Below, piece by piece: positions 55,947 through 64,000 of a stretch of 64,000 nt of DNA. This DNA is from Drechslerella dactyloides (lineage: Eukaryota; Ascomycota; Orbiliomycetes; Orbiliales; Orbiliaceae). The DNA lies in contig JAGTWJ010000019.1 of assembly GCA_020064725.1 (NCBI GenBank), positions 558,001 through 622,000 on the forward strand. The letters are read 5' to 3'. Every line of letters begins with the position of its first letter. Position 1 is the first letter of the stretch. The position numbers were made by a program, and so were the translations under genes. The notes below the pieces were generated by a model. The model saw nothing but the letters and a program-made list of their open reading frames with translations. It ran no database searches and was not told where the DNA came from.

Positions 55947-57312
55947 ATGAACCTTAGTATGCCGGAGTCCCGCAAGGGACCACGGTTGCTGTCCTCGCCG
56001 GACGCAAGAGCTGCCACGTCTTCTAGCGCATCGCGTAGCACGCAGTCGCTGGACTACATCGTCCGAAGCGGTCTGGCCGGAGGCATCGCCGGTTGTGCTG
56101 TAAGCCAGATCTCCCTTCATCTCACAACCAAGGAAGAGCAGCTAACAACGATCTCTAGGCGAAAACTCTCATCGCGCCGCTGGACCGAGTCAAGATACTC
56201 TTCCAAACTTCTGCCCCGCAATTCTCGAAATACGCCGGTTCCCGGTTCGGATTCGCCACTGCGATACGAAGCATATATGCGCACGATGGCGCCTTTGGTC
56301 TGTTTCGCGGTCACTCGATGACTCTGGGCCGCGTTTTTCCGTATGCTGCGATCAAATTCATTGCGTACGAGCAGTTCCGGGCCATTCTCATCCCGACCAA
56401 GGACCACGAGACGGCTGCCCGACGGGCTCTGAGCGGCAGTTTGGCTGGTAGGTGGCGGGAGCTCCCTCGATCCTATCAAACTGATTAGACGATCGGCTAA
56501 TATGAGAGGGGGGATTGCAGGTGTAACGTCAGTCTTCTTCACATACCCGCTGGAAGTCGCCCGAGTCCGGCTCGCGTTCGAGACAAAGCAGAACTACCGA
56601 TCTTCTGTCATCGACATCTTCCGCCAAATTTACCACGAACAGCCACCCCCAAAGGTCCCGTCGCCGCTCCCGCCATCCACCAGCGCCACCTACAACCTCG
56701 CTCGCTCCGCTACCACGGTGGCTTCTGCCGCATCCGCAGCAACGATGAACACCCTCCCGAACACCGTATCGTCGCCACTGTCTGGAATCGCAAATTTCTA
56801 CCGCGGGTTCCTGCCGACGCTGCTTGGGATGATGCCGTACGCTGGTTGCTCCTTCCTCGCTCACGACCTGATGGGCGACCTACTTCGCGGGCCAAAGCTG
56901 GCAAAGTACTGCGTCGTGCCCAATACTGAACCGGTGCCCTCCGACCAGCCGTACAACCACTCACAGAAGACGAAGCTGCGGACATGGGCTCAGTTGTCCG
57001 CAGGTGGCTTCGCAGGACTGGTCGGTCAGACGGCAAGCTATCCACTAGAGATCATCAGAAGACGGATGCAAGTTACGGGTGCGGTTGGTGACGGACGTGC
57101 CTTGGGTCTGCTGGAGACCACGCGGATGATTTTCATGGAGCGGGGGATCCGGGGTTTCTATGTGGGCCTGAGCATCGGGTTCGTCAAAATCGTACCGATG
57201 GTCGCGTAAGTATCCTTCCAGGCGTTCAAAGCTCTCAAGATAAGATGTGCTAACGATGACTAGGACGTCGTTCTTTGTGTACGAGAGGCTGAAGGCCTAT
57301 CTGGGGATATAG
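55947..57312 (+). CDS. LEU5: mitochondrial carrier, LEU5-type coenzyme A transporter
   Basis: Leu5 and its relatives (SLC25A42/A16) are inner-membrane carriers needed to bring CoA, or a precursor, into the matrix. Exons 55947-56099, 56159-56447, 56521-57205 and 57264-57312 join in frame to 391 aa. All three signature motifs are present: APLDRVK, YPLEVARVR and YPLEIIRRR. Other family segments are LFRGHSMTLGRVFPYAAIKF, ALSGSLAGVTSVFFTYPLE, FYRGFLPTLLGMMPYAG and RRMQVTGAVGDG. An extra Ser/Ala/Thr-rich loop of about 45 residues follows the second repeat's first helix. Its start lies 12 bp beyond the inverted repeat. Confidence 0.92.
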
Positions 57313-59178
57313 GAGGTGTGATGGAGGTAAGATGGAGGTTGAAGTATGACCGGGTGCGTCAGCTCTTATTTGCATTGTGTCCACGTGTATGCATCTTATT
57401 TATCATGACGGGCGTTTGACAGGTGTGCATGGAAGCTTGCTCTGTTTTTACGATGGAATGAATGTTTGTCTTATTACTTGTGAAGAGCGTACAGCGTTTG
57501 GGGTTTCTGTTCAGATCTGCGTGCATACTACATCATTGAATCTATTGAAGTCTATTGCTCCTTCTCCTCATCTTCTCAGCAGTTCTAGCAAGCCAGCACT
57601 ATGAATCTAGCCTATCAAGCTTTGCAGCTTCTCTCATGATCAAGAAGTTTCTATGGATAGCTCACCAAGTGGCGAGGCTCAGCAGTATATAAAGCCACCT
57701 CCCATCCTTTGAACTGCCTGTTTTCTCCATCTTCCTTACACTTCACACCATCGTCCTATGTCTGCCAGCACGTCTACGAGAGGGCACCTAGCACGAAGCC
57801 TAACCTGACGCTATACATATATAGACTTCCCTACATGATACAGCGTCTGTATCCCCCGTCCAGCTTGGCCATGCTGGCCTCGCACCCGATTGCCCCAAGA
57901 TTATGGTAATCCTGCTTGTGGCGAGAATAACATGATGATGAATACACACAAAGGAGCATGCAGACTCACACTAGGAAACAAGACAAAGAGCTATGGAATC
58001 GATATGAACATATACTATGACTAACATATCTGAGAACTCCTAATACACAAAACCCTTCACTTTAACCAGTCAGTCCTCGGAGGCACGGGCATGCTTATAT
58101 TGCTCGGTGTCCACCAATACGCCTTCATTTATCACCAAGCTTGGAAGCCATGGCCACTCCAAGACAATGCAGCACGTCACATCATATTATACTATATATT
58201 CCTCATTCAAAGCTCTAGTTAAATGATTCTACCACCAAATTATGGCCTTGAGCCTCATCAGATATATGTAGTTCATATGGAGGCAGCAAGTCGAAACAAT
58301 ACAACGTCTGAAAACCCAATACGACTCAAAGAATCAAGAACTCCAAGGAGCGTATATCTATCTACTACTCATTGTTCATATTACGGCACTTCAACGAATG
58401 GTATCTGCATGTTCCATGTCGAGCGCTTACAACCACCTGTCACAAATATTAAATGCGGTCATGAGGACCAGCAGGAATGTAAGTAGACCCTGGATGTCGA
58501 GGCGACTACTGGGCTTTTAACGACGCCTAAGATAAAGCTTTGATGATATCTACAAGGCAGACAGAAGGAGCCGCTGAAGATCAGAACATCCTGAGGTGGG
58601 ATAAGGATACCTCGCTTGCACCAACAGACCAGGATGAAAGCGAAGAGTCTGGCTTTGACTGCTTCGCTGACCTTCGAGCTTCTACCCGGCAAGATCAAGC
58701 TACAAACCATATGGAGATACTATGGTCGCGCCAGATACAAGCTTAATGAACAAGTGGTATGTTGGGCATCATGGATGAGCTTAGCAAGACAAGCCCGCGA
58801 TGCGGTCATATATATGTTAACCCACGGAATGTTAACCATCCCAGCTCTATGGGGCGATTTTGCAGCACTGGAGCCCCTCAATGGTATTCGGCAGCCTATA
58901 TTCGAAACCTATATTAACCAGATCCATCCCCATGTTAGCCCGCTTGCATGATGAATGGTAAGCCCCGGATACATGTCAAAACCGGCGAAGTTATCGATAA
59001 CAGAAGATATGGAGATATGTCAAGATGTTCCTATGGTAATTTTCGCCTTCGGAAAGCCTTTTTAGATGGAATAATGCGTCTACAATATCTATCTGAGAAG
59101 GGGTCATGTCTGATGTCACGTTTCTCGAACTGCAGGCTATACTATGCTTGCGACACGAGGTGAAGTAATCACCTGGCA

Positions 59179-59194
59179 GTCTGGTTTACGAGAC
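59179..59194 (+). repeat. dispersed 16-bp motif, exact consensus
   Basis: GTCTGGTTTACGAGAC is in the gene-poor right part and is flanked by GCA and AAGC, as in the copy at 43014. Confidence 0.65.
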
Positions 59195-59891
59195 AAGCAA
59201 TCACCTAACGCGATTGATATGGCGCCAGTGAGTTCAAAAGATACTGAAGGCAGCATCAAAGACTGTCTATGTTAATATCACAGATTGCCGTAAAAAATGC
59301 TCTAGCACTGCATGTATACTAAATATAAATACAAGGAATGGAAAATGCGCTGCAGGGGACCCATAAGGAGGATCCAAACCAAGGACAAACTATCATGAAA
59401 GACACGAAGACAGTCAGTAATCCATATAAGAAATTTGGGAGCGAACGCATTCTTCACACTGTACAGTTTGTCGCCGACTTTTGTATGGCAGTACTGCAGT
59501 GCACTCCAACATCTCCAATATGCCGCGATATATAATGATATTTATCAACAGGCCAATAAAAAGCACCAAAATCCCATGGTACCATAATACTCGCATCGTC
59601 ATTGACCCCATGGTCCAGTTGCAGTCTAAGCACATACAGGATACTTTGTGCGATAACACCCTTCATCTCTACAATATAATAAATTAAGAAATTAAGGACT
59701 TCAATATTACCTCAGTAAGCCTATTTGTTATTGGCGGTTTATCGGCAGTGCAAGCATGACCAGCCTATCAACATCGAGGGAGGGATCTGCCAATGACACC
59801 CGTTTATGACACCCATTTGTCATGCTTCTCATTCACTGCAAACGCCTACACATTGAGACATCAGTTCAAAGCAGAAAACTACAAAATTCTG

Positions 59892-59907
59892 GTCTCATAA
59901 GCCAAAC
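59892..59907 (-). repeat. dispersed 16-bp motif, minus-strand copy
   Basis: The minus-strand sequence GTTTGGCTTATGAGAC matches 14 of 16 positions and resembles most closely the copy at 7450. Confidence 0.55.
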
Positions 59908-60352
59908 CCCTACAGTTGCAATTAGGGATATAATTCTCGAACAATCCATGGGCCAGAGTCAAATTCGCCCAGCATGGCCATAATTTAGTAATGACGAGAG
60001 AGAAGTACATGTATACAGCGAGATCATCCATGGCTAAGAAAGCAATGATGACAAATCATTGAAAATTCGAATCCAGATGGCAATCATGGGGAGCAGACAT
60101 GGCGCGTCCTCTCAGGCCATACAAAATGGCTGCAGATATGGGTAGAGCTTATTATGCCGCAGAATATTCTCGATTCATTTCCATCGTCTTTCTACTAAGC
60201 TGATCACGCTCGTAGGAAAAAGGTCGGTTTCGTTCATAATTTACGGGACTATCAAAAATTATCGTAAAAATTGCCGCAAACACGAAGTTAGACCGATACT
60301 CAACCCCAGTATATCAGACATCTTCAATACTTCTTATAACGAATAAGAGAAA

Positions 60353-60368
60353 GTCTGGCTTGCGAGGT
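60353..60368 (+). repeat. dispersed 16-bp motif, weaker copy
   Basis: GTCTGGCTTGCGAGGT matches 13 of 16 positions. Confidence 0.4.
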
Positions 60369-61971
60369 CGCCATTATGCGAAAGTAAAATATTACATGAC
60401 GTTCCTTTTCGAGAAAGATCCGTCTGCGGGCTGGATATACAAGACTCGGACATCACTCAGGCGAGTGTCCTGGGCATGATTGAATATATCAGCCGGCAGA
60501 TACAAGGTTCCACTATATATATACGACCACGGAGTCGGAATTTTCCATGGGAAAATAGCTCTGGATGTGGGAAAGTTGAGCTTCTTATATATCGTGCTCT
60601 TGATAAAGTAGCGCCAATTCGTCTCCGTTCTTGCAATGATCTCCGGAATTGAGGCTACATTTCTTGTGTGGAAGCTACATCGCTTACATATGTTCTTTCT
60701 TTCTTAATCGCCGACACCTTCCAGCATATGTATCTGACACCTACCTTACCTCTAGATAGTACTCCATTACGTCGACTACCTGTGCATGGAGAGCTTTGTC
60801 GGGAGGAATAATGCCAGGAGGGACCAAAAGGCTGGCCGACAAGACAATATTCACCTCCAAGAAATGGCATGTCCTCGAGCTGCAAAGCCAATATAACCAA
60901 TGTTCTCAACTACAAAGACAACGAAGAATTGATATATGATACTGATACCCTAAATGTCCAGCTTGGTCTATGCCTAATTAAGCTTCTTACTGCGATATTA
61001 ACCATAATGTGGATGTCCGGCATATGTCTCTCACCAGCTTCAAGTTCGCCCGAAATATTCAAGAATAGTATGTTGCTTCAAGATCTACAAGAAATTCATA
61101 TCAAAATTTTTCTCCAATATACGTATGTCACTTCCATCACAAGCAAGGCAAGTATTGATTCGCAAAAAACATAAAGGTCCCCTATAGATACTATGACAGC
61201 TTAGTCAAAGCGGAGTCACCAAAACGCAATTGGAAAAGATTATGAAGACTTAACAATCGCACTTTCAGCGGTTCGAGCACTCAATCCAATTATCATAAGC
61301 ATTACAGGCAGTGTTACTATTAAAAACATACAGATACACGAACTCTCACCCATAGCATAATCGAGACAGTTATCATCGACTATCACGGAACCTATAAGAT
61401 GACCGCCTGCTTCGCATGCGTGTGACCTTATACTTGGCAGACAGATAGGTCGAAGCTGTATGTATTTCAGAGTCGGAGTGGCCCATGAGAAATCACGAAG
61501 ACGTGAATTGCAATTTGGCCCTTCCGCTCGTCATAGTAAGAGAATTACCGAGTATCACTTACGACGGGGGCTTTCTGACAGAATAAACAACTTGTGTCTG
61601 CAGTCCGGGCTTTCAGATCTGATGCTCTCAATGAATGCGACTTGTGTGCTAAAGGGCTAGACCCCTTCTGTCTCTGCCAGGCATCTACGAAGAATCCGAC
61701 AAAGCCTATGCCAATTTTTGGTTGGATCGCCGCCAATGTTACGGTGCAAAAATGTCGAGCTTTCACCTACCCGTGGTCAAAAGCCTCGCGCGCTGGGAAT
61801 ATGTTAACAAATTTACTACTCGAGCCACCGTCGAAGAATGCACCGAGAAGAACGTCAGGAGATCAACGATCATGAGTCCTCCGCCGCCTCCGATATATCG
61901 ATACCAAGTCACCCTCTACCAAAAAGAGTGGGAACGAGAGCGATGCCGGGTCCGGATGCGAATACAGCACA

Positions 61972-61987
61972 GTCTCGTAAGCCAGAC
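61972..61987 (-). repeat. dispersed 16-bp motif, exact consensus, minus strand
   Basis: The minus-strand sequence GTCTGGCTTACGAGAC is exact and flanked so that CAGTCT pairs with AGACTG, a 6-bp stem with an 8-base loop. A related plus-strand sequence, CAGTCGGCCCACGAGACTG, lies about 50 bp to the right near 62026-62044. Confidence 0.65.
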
Positions 61988-62567
61988 TGGGGTTGCCGAC
62001 CCTCCGTTTGCGCACCCAGCACCTCAGTCGGCCCACGAGACTGAATACAGCATACATAATTATCAGGATCGATGTACGACATGTCGACAACTTACTCAGG
62101 GACTATGTCTTTCCACTTCACGCATTCATGCTACTTATTCGACTACCAGTGTTTTCAAACGTCAGAACCCTCATATCTTGCAGAAAAAATTGCTCAATTA
62201 GATGATTGGTCAGCGAGGAAGGTTGAGTGCGACCACGACAATAGATAGCAGTCAAGCTATGCGTCTGCCAATGATGTCGACATATAGTGATCGAATTCAG
62301 AATGGCGAGCAGCTTCAAATTAGTCCTAATATCTTGGCTTAGACGTGCAAAGGTCTTCGTCTACAAGAACGAGCCCATGATTCTGTACAGTACCAATATG
62401 AGGACCTCCCGATCCGGTGCAGATACAGTAATACATGTACGCAGACTCATAAGTATGAATCTCCATAGACATATATGGCAGGATAACTCTGTACATTACG
62501 GTATGCCGGTTGGTACAAGCTATGTGTATCAATACGGACGAGCACAACCGACTTAGATGCAGGCAAA

Positions 62568-62919
62568 ATGGACTATAGCAACACAATGAAGGCGGAGAGG
62601 ACCAATACTTTCACAGTCAACCTAGCTCTGCACGAGGCATGGCCAAAATACGATAGCAGCGAACACATTATGACAAGTGCGACATTCAGGTCGCGGCGTG
62701 TGAACATAGACGATCTGGACAACGGAGACGCTAAACCCGAGTCATGGTAGATCTATACAAGCGATTAAGATCTATCATGCAAATCTAATCAATAGCCGCA
62801 GTCCTTACTCCGATCACGGCACCGGATGAGCTGCGAGAAGAGAACTACGACATATTGCATGTCGTACAACCTTACGGCCTTGAAACACAGCGGGAAGTAT
62901 TTCGTATCATGGCTTGATA
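62568..62919 (+). pseudogene. two adjacent broken protein-like frames
   Basis: From 62568 the frame encodes segments such as NTFTVNLALHEAWPKYDSSE and RRVNIDDLDNGDAKPESW, ending in TAG at 62748. A separate open stretch from about 62790 includes TPITAPDELREENYDILHVV and stops at 62917-62919. Both look like conserved protein sequence, but I do not recognise the family. An intron between them is also possible, in which case this would be part of a live gene. Confidence 0.35.
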
Positions 62920-64000
62920 TATTCGGCCTGGTGTTATAGACATCTCCGATTTATTTGAGAATTATTCAACCGAGAGATTTGCAATACATGTATCCGTATA
63001 CAGGGACGCATTTGATATTATGAATTCAGCGTAGGGGTTAATATGGATTTATATATTGATATGGGGATATTTTACATAGCAGCAGTCCTAGAAGCAGCCC
63101 TGACTGGCTACATGCAGCGCCCATACGTCACAAAGGAACCCAAATTTACAATGATCGGATTATTCGCGAAGGCATTTTATGCCGATTTTCTAATAGTAAA
63201 TGTTCTTACATAGTAGACGGCGTGGTAATACTACGCCCTATATCACGATTCAAGCTTAAGTCTATGCTTATGCTATAGGAGCACCGCCGGAGCTTGAGTA
63301 CCTTGCTCGCGTCATAATGGGAGATTGTTTCGCAATCAACAGACGAGAACCGGACGCATGGCAGAACTAAACTAAGAAGCGCGACTCGGAATTTTCGAAC
63401 ACTACTCAATTGATGGATGTCTCATGTTCGTCTGGGAAATATACATATAAATGCGGTCTCCAATTAACATTCGTATGGGTGGCATTGTACCTTCCGCAAG
63501 CTACTTTCCCACGAGCGTATGGCAAACGGCAAGGCGGAAAAACTCTATCACATGCTCTAGCTAGAGCTATTCAGCTTTATGGGCTCTATGGCGGCTACAG
63601 AATACCAAATAACTCGTTTCTTTCCGCACCTTGGATACATTTCAGACCGTCACATACCCACTGACGCGGTATTCTAGAACCAATCCAGTTGTTCTTGGTG
63701 CAATCGCCCCTTGGTTGATACCATTTATCCGACAAGGCCCGGTGGAATGAATTCTGGAATCCTTCGATCGGATCTATGGTGGAGGAATGAATTGATTTTT
63801 TCGTCGCGAAGCTCCGGAGTATGCAGCTTATCCTGAACATTCTAGCGTGCTACGGACGATCGTAAGCGAGGAAGCATTCCCTAGAAGATGGCCGCCTCCA
63901 TTCCAGGCACTTCCAATCAGCCGTCGACGCGTGCTCTCGTGCGGACGACCGAGGGATTGATCTGCGTCTCGTACGTATCGAGTATTGAATTTATACGTAT

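Larger units (their letters stand above)
57313..64000. other. gene-poor AT-rich region with short broken frames
   Basis: No gene model with a start, introns and a recognised domain could be built over nearly 6.7 kb. Several 60-110 codon frames look protein-like, for example 58616-58951, 61722-62201 and 62568-62750, with the frame broken at 62750 and a further 43-codon open stretch (62790-62919) resuming after it. Four copies of the dispersed 16-bp motif lie here. Best read as degenerate or repeat-derived sequence, possibly with species-specific genes that I cannot see. Confidence 0.5.

Noticed and set aside
60480..60503. Small hairpin GGACATCACTCAGGCGAGTGTCC
   Set aside because: Short, bulged and isolated; no run of T after it and no neighbouring gene to end.

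Overview
The window is nuclear DNA of a filamentous ascomycete (Pezizomycotina is the best guess; the species cannot be told). Genes are dense, on both strands, and carry short introns (mostly 55-100 nt, GTRNGT-like donors). Gene content is fungal: a two-finger GATA siderophore repressor, the fungal sulfite reductase beta subunit, Atp25, Svf1, a CAP10-type glycosyltransferase and a GPI wall protein. There are no operons and I found no tRNA, rRNA or CRISPR.

Layout. 1-1.5 kb: a minus-strand Trp-rich secreted-like protein cut by the edge, then an unrecognised protein. 1.8-6.8 kb: divergent DcpS (mRNA cap scavenging) and ATP25 (mitochondrial ATP9 expression). 6.8-10.8 kb: a long non-coding stretch forming the control region of the iron regulator SRE/SreA (10.8-13.0 kb), followed in the same frame by an acidic ORF. 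16.6-20.3 kb: an N-terminally extended histone H4 variant and a prenylated ubiquitin-fold protein, both minus strand. 21.8-28.4 kb: an F-box-like protein and an eIF4E-binding 4E-T-like protein. 29.7-38.3 kb: URB1 (60S ribosome assembly) divergent from UMP1 (proteasome assembly), then SVF1. 39.4-49.1 kb, all minus strand: a Cys-rich membrane protein, MET5 (sulfite reductase beta) and a GT90 glycosyltransferase. 49.9-57.3 kb, plus strand: a small GPI protein, a kelch-repeat membrane protein and a LEU5-type mitochondrial CoA carrier. 57.3-64 kb is gene-poor, with broken short frames only.

The genes are mostly unrelated housekeeping functions, with themes of RNA turnover and translation (DcpS, 4E-T, URB1), mitochondria (ATP25, LEU5) and iron/sulfur metabolism (SRE, MET5). 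All exon joins were inferred by hand from splice signals, frame closure and family resemblance; each spliced model closes in frame. The most unusual observations are the H4 variant with a roughly 186-residue extension, a dispersed 16-bp imperfect palindrome found in non-coding DNA on both strands, two long ATG-free leaders, and a 459-codon open frame that continues directly after the SRE stop codon.
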